NCBI RefSeq assembly: GCF_004331175.1
Contig: NZ_SJOD01000002.1
Location: 434,001-498,000 of the forward strand
DNA from: Acinetobacter sp. ANC 4178
GTDB taxonomy: Bacteria > Pseudomonadota > Gammaproteobacteria > Pseudomonadales > Moraxellaceae
DNA: 64,000 nt
Reading direction: 5' to 3'
Position numbers and translations under genes: made by a program. The notes beneath the pieces are model-generated. The model saw only the letters and a list, made by a program, of their open reading frames with translations, searched no databases and had not been told where the DNA came from. How positions within the stretch are numbered: the first letter of the stretch is position 1; each line of letters opens with the position of its first letter. Of this stretch, positions 55,229 through 64,000 are shown piece by piece.

Positions 55229-55981
55229 TTAAACGCTTTGGCGTTGACGGCATGCTTCGTAAAGCGCCATACCTGTCGCCACACTTACATTCAAGCTTTG
55301 TAAGTTACCCGCCATTGGAATATAGACAGTTTGATCACATTGAGACTGAGTAATTGGACGTAAGCCTGTATCTTCAGCCCCCATCACCACACATACTGCG
55401 GTTCCAGTAAAATCGAACTGCTGTAATGGCAAGGCTTTTTCATCCAACATGGTCCCCACTACACGCACGTTAAATTCATCTTTAATTTGCGCTAAAGTCC
55501 GTGCCAAATTGGTCACTTGGATAAATTTAACTTTTTCAGCACCACCCGCTGCAACTTTACGTGCGGTCGGGGTCAAACTTGCAGAACGATCACGCGGCAC
55601 AATCACGGCTTCAACCCCCATGGCGGCCGCAGTACGGATACATGCGCCAAGATTATGCGGATCGGTGACTTGGTCTAAACCCAGCAATAAACAATTTGGT
55701 GATTGTTTCAGTAAGGCCTCTAGATCTTTTTCATTGAAAACTGGATTAGGACGGACAGCGGCCACTACCCCTTGGTGAAAGGGCAAGCCAGCCATTTTTT
55801 CTAACCGATCTCGACCCGTTTGTTGCACACTAATACCAAAAGGTTCAGCCAACTCAAGTACGCGCTTTAAACGCTGATCATCACGCCCTTTTAAGGTGAA
55901 CAAAGTCAGAACACGTTCAGGCTCCAATTCTAAGAGCGACTCTACCGAATGAACGCCATAATAATATTCAGGTTTTGCCAT
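55229..55981 (-). CDS. rlmB: 23S rRNA (guanosine-2'-O-)-methyltransferase RlmB
   Basis: RlmB methylates G2251 in the peptidyl-transferase P loop of 23S rRNA. The 250-residue protein has the N-terminal substrate-binding domain (YYGVHSVESLLE) and a C-terminal SPOUT knot with LLLGLDQVTDPHNLGACIRT, VMGAEDTGLRP and IPMAGNLQSLNVSVATGMAL, the three SpoU motifs. The start at 55981 has GAGG 7 bases upstream. Confidence 0.95.
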   Translation of the reverse strand: MAKPEYYYGVHSVESLLELEPERVLTLFTLKGRDDQRLKRVLELAEPFGISVQQTGRDRLEKMAGLPFHQGVVAAVRPNPVFNEKDLEALLKQSPNCLLLGLDQVTDPHNLGACIRTAAAMGVEAVIVPRDRSASLTPTARKVAAGGAEKVKFIQVTNLARTLAQIKDEFNVRVVGTMLDEKALPLQQFDFTGTAVCVVMGAEDTGLRPITQSQCDQTVYIPMAGNLQSLNVSVATGMALYEACRQRQSV

Positions 55982-56117
55982 GAACAACCTCGAGTAAGCA
56001 GAAAGACAGGAAAAAATACAAAAAAGAAAATCCTGCAAAGTTGCCTTTACAGGATTTTAACTTAAGCCATAGTTTAACTGATTTTGGTTAAAATAGCTTT
56101 GCTTATCCGTTCTAGAC

Positions 56118-56441
56118 TTAGCCTTCTAAATGGCACACATAGTCTAAAACTTCATCTGTTTCGATTTTAAAACGGCTATTGCCAGGTACATAAAAAGATT
56201 GTCCTGCACGGAACAATTCACTTTCTTCGCTATCTGCAATTTTGACACGGCACTCACCCGAAATAATTTCCATACGCTCAGGCACATGTGTTTCAAACGT
56301 TAAGGCTTGTTCAGTTGGAAGAATAACGCCTAGGGTTTTTTTGGTTCCATCTTCAAATTGAACGGTATGACTAATACATAACCCACCAAAGTAAACGTTC
56401 GATTTTTTAATAACTGATACATGATCAAACTGAGCTGACAT
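56118..56441 (-). CDS. ppnP: Pyrimidine/purine nucleoside phosphorylase PpnP
   Basis: PpnP (YaiE, DUF1255) phosphorolyses several nucleosides to base and ribose 1-phosphate. The 107-residue single-domain cupin is the usual length and has [21 protein letters not shown]-like [13 protein letters not shown] and the C-terminal [19 protein letters not shown] lies 8 bases before the chosen ATG. It is a single gene. Confidence 0.88.
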   Translation of the reverse strand: MSAQFDHVSVIKKSNVYFGGLCISHTVQFEDGTKKTLGVILPTEQALTFETHVPERMEIISGECRVKIADSEESELFRAGQSFYVPGNSRFKIETDEVLDYVCHLEG

Positions 56442-56770
56442 GCGTATTCTCCAGATGATGCGCATAAATATCTTAATGATTGATGTAGTTTAAATAGGCA
56501 ATCGCAACTAATCAATCGGTGTTTATCTGTAAACAGCATTTTTCCTAGAAAACCTAGCGTCACACTTTTACAGCCCCATTTTTAACTGAAAAAGTGTATA
56601 TGATTGGCGCTTGAGACTCAAATTGCTTTAGTCTTAAATCTTTACTATGCAATTGAAAAATTTACGCTAATATAGAATCCAACACAGTTTCAGCATCGTC
56701 TGTAACTTGTGATAATTAAAAAATTTGACTATCTTACAGAAACCAAACTTTTCGCAGCTTGGACGCGTTT
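56442..56770. other. Divergent intergenic region between ppnP and recN
   Basis: This 329-base AT-rich region should hold promoters for both flanking genes. I see a small palindrome TTGAGACTCAA at 56611-56621 and a TATAGAAT-type -10 candidate further toward recN. No gene or LexA-type SOS box was recognised, as expected for a genus that largely lacks LexA. Confidence 0.4.
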
Positions 56771-58432
56771 ATGCTGACACATTTAACTCTCATCAATTTT
56801 GCCTTAGCTGATCACTTAGCCATTGATATTGATCAAGGTTTTAATGTTCTTACGGGTGAAACTGGTGCAGGAAAATCATTATTACTAGATGCGCTTTCAG
56901 CCAGCTTAGGCGAGCGCACAGACACCAATTATGTACGCTATGGTGCAGATAAGGCCGATATTACTGCTGTGTTTAGTTATGCACAGCATAGTCCTGAAGC
57001 CGCTTGGTTACAGCAACATGAGTTAGATGATGATTCAGGTGAAATTCATTTAAGACGTGTCATCTTTGCTACAGGTCGCAGCAAAGCTTGGATTAATGGC
57101 CGCCCAAGTAGTTTGTCCGAACTCAAAGAGTTAGGGCGACTTCTGGTTCAACTCTATAGTCAGCATAGTCAACAGCAACTTTTAGAGCCGCCTTATCCTA
57201 AACACTGGCTCGATCGTTACAGTAATTTTGCTCAACCTGCACAGCAAGTTAAAGAAGCTTATTCAGATTGGCTCCACACGATTCGCCAGCATCAAGCGGC
57301 TCTCGATGCCCAAGCCAGCCGCAAACAACGCATTGGAACACTTGAATTACAACTCGAAGAATTAGAAGACGTGGTTCAATTGGCCTATAAAGAGATTGAA
57401 CAGGAGTTCGATCGACTCAGTCATCATGAACACATCATGCAAGATTGCAGTTATGCCTTAAATGCACTGGATGAAGCCGAGCAGAATATTAATCAAGAGT
57501 TGTCTGGACTGATTCGTCGCTTAGAATCCCATGCAGGGCGTAGTGAACAATTGGCAGAAATACATAACTCTATTCTAAATGCGCAAAGTGAATTGGACGA
57601 TGCAACCGCAAATTTACGCCAGTTCATAGACCGTCAAAGCTATGACCCTGAGCGCATGGAAGAATTAAATACCCAACTTGAAATGTTCCATCGTTTTTCC
57701 CGTAAATACCGTACACAACCTGAAGCCTTAAATCAGGAATACCAAAGCTGGCAGGCAGAATTAGCACAGTTACATGCCCTAGAAGACCCTGAAACTTTAG
57801 CGGAACAAGTCGAACTGGCACATCAAGACTTTTTAAATAAAGCCCAGCACTTAGATGAAATTCGTCGTGCGGCAGCAACACCATTGGCCAAACAATTAAC
57901 CGAACAAGTCAAGCAACTGGCGCTGCCCGAGGCACATTTTGAGTTTAAATTTGAACCGCTAGAACACGCTTCTGCTGATGGATTGAGCTTTATCCAATTA
58001 CTCTTCACTGCCAATAAAGGCATTCCTGCACAACCTCTGGCACGTGTGGCATCAGGCGGTGAACTCTCGCGTATTGCTCTCGTGATGCAAGTCATGAATG
58101 CCGAGAAAACCGAAGCTGAAGTTTTGGTCTTTGATGAAATTGATGTCGGAATTAGTGGTGGCACTGCGGAAATTGTGGGTCGCCTACTGGCTGATTTAGC
58201 CCAACATGTACAAATTCTCTGTATTACCCATCAAGCACAAGTAGCAGCACAATCGGATCAGCATTTACTCGTCAAAAAACAACAAACCGATCCTGCCAGC
58301 AGCACCATTATTTCACTAGAAGAACCGCAGCGAATTTTGGAATTGGCACGTATGACAGGTGGGGTTGAAATTAGTGAAACCACGCTACAACACGCCAAAC
58401 AACTGCGACAATTAAAATTCCAGCCCGTATAA
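56771..58432 (+). CDS. recN: DNA repair protein RecN
   Basis: RecN is an SMC-like ATPase acting in double-strand-break repair. The 553-residue protein has Walker A TGETGAGKSLLLDAL near residues 28-42, a long coiled-coil middle (about 155-360) and a C-terminal ABC signature VASGGELSRIALVMQV with Walker B VLVFDEIDVGISGGTAEIVG. The ATG at 56771 is chosen; a TTG four codons earlier is also possible. It works in the same repair process as RecBCD. Confidence 0.96.
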   Translation: MLTHLTLINFALADHLAIDIDQGFNVLTGETGAGKSLLLDALSASLGERTDTNYVRYGADKADITAVFSYAQHSPEAAWLQQHELDDDSGEIHLRRVIFATGRSKAWINGRPSSLSELKELGRLLVQLYSQHSQQQLLEPPYPKHWLDRYSNFAQPAQQVKEAYSDWLHTIRQHQAALDAQASRKQRIGTLELQLEELEDVVQLAYKEIEQEFDRLSHHEHIMQDCSYALNALDEAEQNINQELSGLIRRLESHAGRSEQLAEIHNSILNAQSELDDATANLRQFIDRQSYDPERMEELNTQLEMFHRFSRKYRTQPEALNQEYQSWQAELAQLHALEDPETLAEQVELAHQDFLNKAQHLDEIRRAAATPLAKQLTEQVKQLALPEAHFEFKFEPLEHASADGLSFIQLLFTANKGIPAQPLARVASGGELSRIALVMQVMNAEKTEAEVLVFDEIDVGISGGTAEIVGRLLADLAQHVQILCITHQAQVAAQSDQHLLVKKQQTDPASSTIISLEEPQRILELARMTGGVEISETTLQHAKQLRQLKFQPV

Positions 58433-58544
58433 ATTTAAGCTCGAAGCTGTAAAAAAAGATTGGTGAATAGCGCAAAGTCTTGTAAGTTGAACATATACGG
58501 ACTGTAGTTGTCACATAGATGACTTTTTAAGGAGAAATGCTTAG

Positions 58545-59099
58545 GTGACCAAACAATATCTCACGCATCGTTGTCTGATTGCTCCGCCAGAAATGAACGA
58601 TGAGCTTTTTGCTCATACCGTCATTTATTTGGCTCGACATGATGATGAAGGCGCGCAAGGCATTATTATCAATCGACCTTCTGGCATTTCCGTAAAAGAA
58701 TTACTTAATGATCTAGAAATTGATGCTGATCATGTGCATCCGCATGATGTGCTACAGGGAGGTCCTTTACGCCCAGAAGCAGGTTTTGTGTTGCATACCG
58801 GACAACCGACTTGGCATTCATCTATTGCCGTGGGAGAAAACGTCTGTATCACGACGTCTAAAGATATTTTGGATGCGATTGCACATAACGAAGGTGTGGG
58901 ACGTTATCAAATTGCCTTAGGGTATGCCAGTTGGGCAAAACACCAACTGGAAGATGAAATTGCGCGTGGTGACTGGCTCATTTGTGATGCTGATATGGAT
59001 TTGATTTTTAACTTGCCTTATGGTGACCGTTGGGACGCAGCGTATAAAAAAATGGGCGTCGACCGTAATTGGTTATCTTCAGAGATTGGTCATGCCTGA
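58545..59099 (+). CDS. YqgE/AlgH family protein
   Basis: The 184-residue protein belongs to the AlgH/YqgE (DUF179) family, which has no firm biochemical role; AlgH was linked to alginate regulation in Pseudomonas. Family segments visible are [35 protein letters not shown] and [17 protein letters not shown]. It starts with GTG at 58545; AAGGAG lies 10 bases upstream, and the ATG in between is followed by a stop three codons on. It overlaps ruvX by 8 bases; the yqgE-yqgF pair is conserved. Confidence 0.92.
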   Translation: MTKQYLTHRCLIAPPEMNDELFAHTVIYLARHDDEGAQGIIINRPSGISVKELLNDLEIDADHVHPHDVLQGGPLRPEAGFVLHTGQPTWHSSIAVGENVCITTSKDILDAIAHNEGVGRYQIALGYASWAKHQLEDEIARGDWLICDADMDLIFNLPYGDRWDAAYKKMGVDRNWLSSEIGHA

Positions 59100-59535
59100 T
59101 TTATCTCAACCACAATTAATCATGGCTTTTGACTTCGGCACACAAAAAATGGGGATGGCTGTCGGACAGTCTATTATTTCCAGTGCCAATCCACTGGCTT
59201 TATTTCCCATGAAAGATGGTATTCCTCATTGGGACAATTTACTTAAATTGGTCAAACAGCATCAACCGAACTTATTTTTAGTCGGCTTGCCATTGAATAT
59301 GGACGATAGTGAATCGGAGCTTTCAACCCGTGCACGCAAATTTGCTCGTCGTTTACGCCATCAAACCAATATTGAAACCTTGATGGTGGATGAGCGCCTG
59401 ACCACCCGCGAAGCACGCGATGAATTGGATCATTATCAAGCACAAGGACGCGGAAAAAAACTTTCTGCCGATAGTCTTGCCGCTGCATTACTGATCGAAA
59501 GTTGGTATCGCCACCCTGAAGGGGTACAGCCTTAA
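59092..59535 (+). CDS. ruvX: RuvX/YqgF, Holliday junction resolvase-like rRNA-processing factor
   Basis: YqgF has an RNase H-like fold and takes part in 16S rRNA 5'-end maturation; a Holliday junction role is also suggested. The 147-residue protein has the catalytic Asp in [15 protein letters not shown], the DERLTT motif and [14 protein letters not shown] with the last acidic residue. The start at 59092 lies within the end of the AlgH gene, so translation is likely coupled. Confidence 0.93.
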   Translation: MPDLSQPQLIMAFDFGTQKMGMAVGQSIISSANPLALFPMKDGIPHWDNLLKLVKQHQPNLFLVGLPLNMDDSESELSTRARKFARRLRHQTNIETLMVDERLTTREARDELDHYQAQGRGKKLSADSLAAALLIESWYRHPEGVQP

Positions 59536-59544
59536 TACTTGATC

Positions 59545-59570
59545 TGGAAAAGGATAAATATCCTTTTCCA
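59545..59570. terminator. Hairpin between ruvX and the HlyD-family gene
   Basis: A 12-bp inverted repeat (TGGAAAAGGATA at 59545-59556 with TATCCTTTTCCA at 59559-59570) lies between the convergent genes. It lacks a clear T-run on either strand, so it is probably a modest bidirectional terminator. Confidence 0.6.
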
Positions 59571-59580
59571 TGCTCTTCTT

Positions 59581-60585
59581 CTATTGCTTGGTTTGAATAT
59601 GAATGGTTGCGGTTCGACCTGCGACAAAAGCCAACTGGTTTTTCGGCATTTCATCTAACACAATTTTCACAGGTACCCGCTGCGCCAGACGCACCCAAGT
59701 AAAGGTTGGATTTACATTGGCCAACAAGGTCGAACTATTCGAACGCTCACGGTCTTCAATGCCCGAAGCAATCCCCTGCACATGACCTTTGATTTTCTGA
59801 TCATCGCCCATTAACTGAATCGTGGCAGGATCGCCAATTTGAATATGGTTCAATTTGGTTTCTTCAAAATAACCCACCACATACAGTTGTTGACGATTCA
59901 CTAGGGCAGCAACAGCATCCCCTGTTTTAACATAATTACCCACTTGTAAACTAAAGTTAGATAAGCTTCCATCGGCGGGAGCAAGCACCTCAGAACGGCT
60001 CAAATTGAGCTGTGCCAAATGTAAATTACTGTTGGCCACTTCAATTAATGCTTTTTGTTGCACAATATTGGCTTTGGCTTGTTCAATGGCGGCCAACATT
60101 TGCTCATGCTCGGCATGTGATTGATCACGCGCTGCAAACATTTGATCCTGTTCTTGTTTCGAAATTGCCCCTTCCATTAAATTGCCATAACGACTGGCAT
60201 TTTTATCTGCCAAATTGGCATTGGCTTGCGACTTAATCACATTGGCTTTGGCTTGAGCCAATGCTGCTTCTGCCTCTGCCAAACTTGCATGGGCTTTTGC
60301 TAAATCTGATTTGGCTTGCTCTACATCCAGTGCCTGACGTGCGACATCAATTTTAAATAGCACCTGTCCTTTTTTAACGCTTTGATTATCTTCAACCAAA
60401 ACCTGAGTCACTAAACCAGAAACGTCCGAAGATACTTGCATAACATCGCCTCTGACACGGCCATCACGTGTCCAAGGTGCTGAATTATAATAATTCCATA
60501 AATGCACCACCACGTAGATCGCTGCCAGCAACATCACGGCTGTAACGATGGGGCGTATTACTTTACGTGTATCCAAGGTATTCAT
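59581..60585 (-). CDS. HlyD/EmrA-type membrane fusion protein (AaeA-like)
   Basis: The 334-residue periplasmic adaptor has an N-terminal membrane anchor (about 12-32), a biotinyl-lipoyl-like region (SSDVSGLVTQVLVEDNQSV), a long Ala/Gln-rich coiled-coil hairpin (about 85-200) and a C-terminal beta domain. With the DUF1656 and FUSC genes upstream it forms an AaeXAB-type efflux system, known in E. coli to export aromatic carboxylic acids. GAGG lies about 8 bases before the ATG. The substrate here is inferred from this parallel only. Confidence 0.9.
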   Translation of the reverse strand: MNTLDTRKVIRPIVTAVMLLAAIYVVVHLWNYYNSAPWTRDGRVRGDVMQVSSDVSGLVTQVLVEDNQSVKKGQVLFKIDVARQALDVEQAKSDLAKAHASLAEAEAALAQAKANVIKSQANANLADKNASRYGNLMEGAISKQEQDQMFAARDQSHAEHEQMLAAIEQAKANIVQQKALIEVANSNLHLAQLNLSRSEVLAPADGSLSNFSLQVGNYVKTGDAVAALVNRQQLYVVGYFEETKLNHIQIGDPATIQLMGDDQKIKGHVQGIASGIEDRERSNSSTLLANVNPTFTWVRLAQRVPVKIVLDEMPKNQLAFVAGRTATIHIQTKQ

Positions 60586-60623
60586 TTCTGTTTCCTCTTA
60601 ACTAATTCAATCATTTGTATGGC

Positions 60624-60833
60624 CTAAATACCCCAAAACACCAAAAACACTTCATGTACGCCCATTAACAAAATGATATAGAGGCAAATATTGAAGACAC
60701 CTGGCAATGCGGCCCAACCTTTATCCAGCCATGGATTGGTAAAGATTGAAACGCATTTAAAAATTAAAAACGCAGCAATAGCTTGTATCAAGAACACTGG
60801 GATATAAATTCCATAAGCATTTAACTCACCCAT
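60624..60833 (-). CDS. DUF1656 small membrane protein (AaeX-like)
   Basis: The 69-residue protein has two membrane helices (about 10-30 and 45-65) and begins MGELNAYGIYIPVF, close to the DUF1656 consensus. Such proteins accompany FUSC and HlyD efflux genes. It starts one base after the FUSC gene stop, using the AGGAG-like sequence inside that gene's last codons. Confidence 0.87.
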   Translation of the reverse strand: MGELNAYGIYIPVFLIQAIAAFLIFKCVSIFTNPWLDKGWAALPGVFNICLYIILLMGVHEVFLVFWGI

Positions 60834-60834
60834 C

Positions 60835-62922
60835 TCAAGCTCCTGTCACTGTCGCACGTGGCATTTTCGCTGAGGGTGGCTCATGGAAAATACTGCTGCG
60901 GATATTGTTGATATTCATTTTGACCCGCATACAAAAATCCGCATTCGCTTCATCTTGCAAACTTTGCTCTACTTTCAGCAAGTCATCAAAAACCTGCTGT
61001 TTTAATACTTCAGGTAAAATCTGTTGTTTTTCTTGCACCCAAAAGGCTTGTTCTAAGCTGTTCTGTAGGGCCATACAAGCCTGTTGTAGATTCACATTAA
61101 TGTTTGGATTTTGAACGAATTCAGCCAGTCGACTCAAATTGATGGCGGCACTGGTTTCAATCAATGCCATATTCATGGCCTGTTTGAGCTGCTCGGACTG
61201 AACCAACTTAGTATTCAACACACCAATACGGTCGAGCATACTGCGCAAATGAATTCGGAATTCAACCCCATACGGAATAAACAAAGCTTCGCGCATAGCA
61301 CGGTAATGTAAAGTCAAAATGCGGCTGGCGCTGGTCTCTGGCGACATGGCGCGAATAAAATAAATGGCAAAAATCGAGATAATGGGACCCATCACACCCG
61401 CCAAAGCTGTATCAATGAGTAAGACAGCATCGGTACTATAACGATTTTGCAAATTTAAACTCATAATGAAGTTAATCAACATTGGCAATGCCAACCCCAT
61501 TAAAGGCGGATTTGGCAACATACTCAGCAAGTACAACGATAACGGCGCCAATACAAATGCCAACTGCCAGAATTCATGTACTTCGGGCATAATCACAAAA
61601 GCATAGAACATGGTAATGATTGCCGCATAGACTGAACCACGAATAAACAAGCGCAACGCAGGTACAGGGTTGTCTAAGCCTGACAAAATACACACCGTAA
61701 CTGCGGTCAACTGCGCCATCATATAGCCCGCATGCCAACCGCTATAAATCCAAAGCAAAAATGAAATTATCGTGGCAATCACTGCCGCCACCGCACTACG
61801 TGCCGCGACACCATGATCCCGATGTAAACTTGGATACGATGTGGTTAAAGTGACAATTTGTTCTGGAATACGCTTATCACCTTGCTGAATCAACTCCCAT
61901 AAACATTTGATGGTCACTACATTTTCTACAAAATGGCGAATGTCCATTTTCAAGGCATGTAAAATGATCTGCTGTTCAGCCGTCGCCAATGTTGATAAAG
62001 CAGAGAAATCTTGCTCAAAACTGTCTGGTAGTTTTTTGAGTTGATCCACTTGCACATGGTGCTGTGCCTGTAAAAACTGTAATACATGCTCATGTAGCAG
62101 CGGTAAAACTTGCCGATAACGGATATCTATTTGATCTAGCTGTGCAACCCGCTCAGACATGGCCACCAAGTTGGCAACCGTCATACTCACCTGATGCAAT
62201 AATTCTTGTAATGATTTGGTCATGCCTTGTAGGGCACTCCGTTCATAACTTAGATGTACCGCCAGAGCATGAATATCCGAAGTATCACGGGTAATTGCCG
62301 CCAACAATTGGGTATAGCGATGGCTGTGTTCTGGATCGGTTAAAATACTGCGGAAAACTTGGCGGGTATCATCCAAAGTCTTTTGCACTCGCTTTTGCAC
62401 CAAAGTACCTAAATGCACTGGAAATAAAGTACTCGATACCACCGCACTACATAAGACGGCAACTGAAATTTCCAATATTCGTCCCAAAGCCATATCAAAC
62501 ACGCTATGGGTACTAATACTATTAATGGAGCTACACACCACCATGACCGTGGTATAACCTGCCAACATAAACACATAGCTACGCGGCGTGCGGTCTAATA
62601 AGGAGATATACAGACATAACCCCACCCACCCTGCGAGAACCAGTGTAAAAAAGATCGGAAGATCAATAAATTGCGGCGTCAGCACAATGGCGACAATCCC
62701 GCCAATTAGCGTACCCAAAATGCGATAGACTGCCTTAGACGACACCATACCTGCATAGGGATGTGCCACAATAATCACGGTACCTGCTGCCCACATGGGA
62801 TAGGTCAGGTCGAGTGAAAATGCAATAAAAAGTGCCAAGAGCATCGCAACAAATGTTTTAACGGCAAAAACCATATCCATACGACTTGGACGAAATGCCA
62901 AAATCGGCTTAATTAACAACAT
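60835..62922 (-). CDS. FUSC-family inner-membrane transporter (AaeB-like)
   Basis: The 695-residue protein has two blocks of membrane helices (about 15-165 and 375-510) each followed by a cytosolic helical domain, the FUSC/AaeB layout. AaeB-type proteins are the pump component of proton-driven export of aromatic acids. AAGGA precedes the ATG by about 8 bases. It is the first gene of the three-gene efflux operon and is divergent from an IclR-type regulator. Confidence 0.9.
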   Translation of the reverse strand: MLLIKPILAFRPSRMDMVFAVKTFVAMLLALFIAFSLDLTYPMWAAGTVIIVAHPYAGMVSSKAVYRILGTLIGGIVAIVLTPQFIDLPIFFTLVLAGWVGLCLYISLLDRTPRSYVFMLAGYTTVMVVCSSINSISTHSVFDMALGRILEISVAVLCSAVVSSTLFPVHLGTLVQKRVQKTLDDTRQVFRSILTDPEHSHRYTQLLAAITRDTSDIHALAVHLSYERSALQGMTKSLQELLHQVSMTVANLVAMSERVAQLDQIDIRYRQVLPLLHEHVLQFLQAQHHVQVDQLKKLPDSFEQDFSALSTLATAEQQIILHALKMDIRHFVENVVTIKCLWELIQQGDKRIPEQIVTLTTSYPSLHRDHGVAARSAVAAVIATIISFLLWIYSGWHAGYMMAQLTAVTVCILSGLDNPVPALRLFIRGSVYAAIITMFYAFVIMPEVHEFWQLAFVLAPLSLYLLSMLPNPPLMGLALPMLINFIMSLNLQNRYSTDAVLLIDTALAGVMGPIISIFAIYFIRAMSPETSASRILTLHYRAMREALFIPYGVEFRIHLRSMLDRIGVLNTKLVQSEQLKQAMNMALIETSAAINLSRLAEFVQNPNINVNLQQACMALQNSLEQAFWVQEKQQILPEVLKQQVFDDLLKVEQSLQDEANADFCMRVKMNINNIRSSIFHEPPSAKMPRATVTGA

Positions 62923-63359
62923 CGCCCCATCCTTTAGACGAAATTAAATGGATCATCTTTTTCAAAGTCACACCAATGTCGACAATATTAATATGCAAAC
63001 GCTGTCCAATCCGCTGAATTACGGTAACAGAAGATATTCATGAAATGAGAGGGCAGGTTTTGACGCAGGAGAAACGTCACCGCTGCAATTCAAGCGTAAA
63101 TTTTGAATCGCAAAATTTACAGTGAGAAATTCAATATGGCTATTTTGCTAACAACTTGACTAAAAGTCAAACAAAATATCTTATTATGATAATTTGATTT
63201 ATTATTTTGAATTTTTTGTGGAGTTTAATTAACCAAATTATCGACTGATCTCTAATTTAGACTCTTCCGTCGTTTTATTACAAAAGCCCTGCATGCCTCA
63301 CAACAATTTGTTATAACATTACTTTAAATGTCTTTTTCTTTTTGACGTTGTGGCTTCTT
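62923..63359. promoter_or_regulatory. Divergent regulatory region with a perfect 25-bp inverted repeat
   Basis: This 437-base region holds GTAAATTTTG (63096-63105) and CAAAATTTAC (63111-63120), a perfect 10-bp inverted repeat with a 5-base centre. TTGACT/AGTCAA (63156-63170, 3-base centre) follows, and then TGTTATAACA (63309-63318). The size and symmetry suit binding sites of a dimeric regulator for the efflux operon or the IclR-type gene. No further gene is seen. Confidence 0.55.
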
Positions 63360-64000
63360 ATGACACTTTCTAGTTTTGGTAAAATTCTTACCGTTTTAGA
63401 TCTATTTTCAGTATCTCGCCCGATCATTAATGTCGATATCATTAGTGAAGAACTTGGCCTTTCCAAACCAACCAGCTATCGCTATTTAAAAGAATTGGTT
63501 TCTGCTGAACTGTTACAGCGCCTCAGTGGTACTTCTGGCGACTATACCCTCGGCTCAAAAATTGCCGTTTTAGATTATATCTCGCACAAATCTGATCCTT
63601 TAATTCAAATCAGTATTCCGTTCATGAAAGAAATTGCTGAACGAACAGAATTTTGCTGTCTATTGACGCATTTAAATCATGATTCTTGTATCGACTTGCA
63701 TCATGAAGTCACCAAAGGAGTGACTTTATTGTCCTATGGTCGAGGCTGCCCTCGTCCTGTTTATGTCGGTTCTTCTCCAAAAACCATCATTTCGCATTTA
63801 TCCAAGCAAGGCATTTTAGATTATTATCAACGTTTTTCTACACAACTGGCGGAAGTTGGATTTGCTCAGAATGACCAAGAATTTCTGAATAAAATGAAAA
63901 AAATCAAGAAACAAGGTTATTATTTCTCGAATGGTGAAGTCGATCCGAATGTATCGGGTCTGTCTGTTCCAATCAAGTTTTCCAGTAAAGAACCGCCGTT
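63360..64000 (+). CDS. IclR-type transcriptional regulator, 3' end beyond the window
   Basis: The first 213 residues are visible. An N-terminal winged helix (about 3-65; ISEELGLSKPTSYRYLKELVSAELL is the recognition part) is followed by the IclR effector-binding domain (about 75 on; IPFMKEIAERTEFCCLL, GRGCPRPVYVGSSPKTI). IclR proteins often control aromatic-compound metabolism by binding small acids. The neighbour efflux operon is divergent, so it may be a target, but the gene may instead regulate something beyond the right edge. No strong ribosome binding site precedes the ATG. Confidence 0.85.
   Translation, partial: MTLSSFGKILTVLDLFSVSRPIINVDIISEELGLSKPTSYRYLKELVSAELLQRLSGTSGDYTLGSKIAVLDYISHKSDPLIQISIPFMKEIAERTEFCCLLTHLNHDSCIDLHHEVTKGVTLLSYGRGCPRPVYVGSSPKTIISHLSKQGILDYYQRFSTQLAEVGFAQNDQEFLNKMKKIKKQGYYFSNGEVDPNVSGLSVPIKFSSKEPP

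Noticed and set aside
56442..56770. SOS box upstream of recN
   Set aside because: No CTGT-N8-ACAG palindrome or obvious UmuDAb-type site was found; Acinetobacter generally lacks LexA.

Overview
The window is chromosomal DNA of an Acinetobacter species (Moraxellaceae). This is inferred from the AT-rich gamma-proteobacterial gene content and gene neighbourhoods: recC-recB-recD, pilB-pilC-pilD, fused hisIE, a fused MrpA/B Na+/H+ antiporter, a polyphosphate:AMP phosphotransferase, and a cbpA-cbpM pair. It is almost entirely core housekeeping sequence. I see no insertion sequence, prophage, integron, CRISPR array or rRNA operon.

Layout. 1-2060 (minus): a truncated gene, then type II secretion genes gspG and gspF. 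2212-9827 (plus): priA, a KefB/C-type antiporter, hslO, a DUF2147 protein, cbpA-cbpM and a DUF465 protein. 9935-13980 (minus): a CorA-family transporter, pnp and rpsO. 13981-15066 is a 1.1 kb intergenic region with no convincing protein gene. It holds terminators, inverted repeats and two GacA-box-like palindromes. One precedes a GGA-rich, Rho-independently terminated transcript that looks like a CsrA/RsmA-sequestering small RNA. 15067-24283 (minus): recD, recB, recC. 24462-35920: a DUF697-like protein, pap (minus), an FFLEELY-motif protein, ubiE-ubiJ-ubiB, a patatin-like lipase, hisIE, and a UvrD-like helicase next to an SMC/RecF-like ATPase. 36216-42405 (plus): the six-gene mrp antiporter operon. 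42469-49537 (minus): tpiA-secG, tRNA-Leu, three identical initiator tRNAs, then rimP-nusA-infB-rbfA. 49818-54280 (plus): pilB-pilC-pilD-coaE. 54277-56441 (minus): an EamA transporter, rlmB and ppnP. 56771-59535 (plus): recN, an AlgH/YqgE protein and ruvX. 59581-62922 (minus): an AaeXAB-like efflux set. 63360-64000 (plus): an IclR-type regulator cut by the window edge.

How the genes work together. GspG/GspF (type II secretion) and PilB/PilC (type IV pili) both depend on the prepilin peptidase PilD encoded here. RecBCD, PriA, RecN and RuvX cover double-strand-break repair, replication restart and Holliday junction functions. rimP-nusA-infB-rbfA, the initiator tRNAs, rpsO, rlmB and pnp serve ribosome assembly, translation initiation and RNA turnover. 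ubiE, ubiJ and ubiB act together in ubiquinone synthesis.

The most interesting part is 14539-15042, where two tandem minus-strand transcription units share a layout: an 18-bp TGTA-type palindrome, about 55 bp, CACATAA, a short RNA and a terminator. I read these as candidate Gac/Rsm-type regulatory RNAs. All functional calls are from sequence reading alone; no database search was run.
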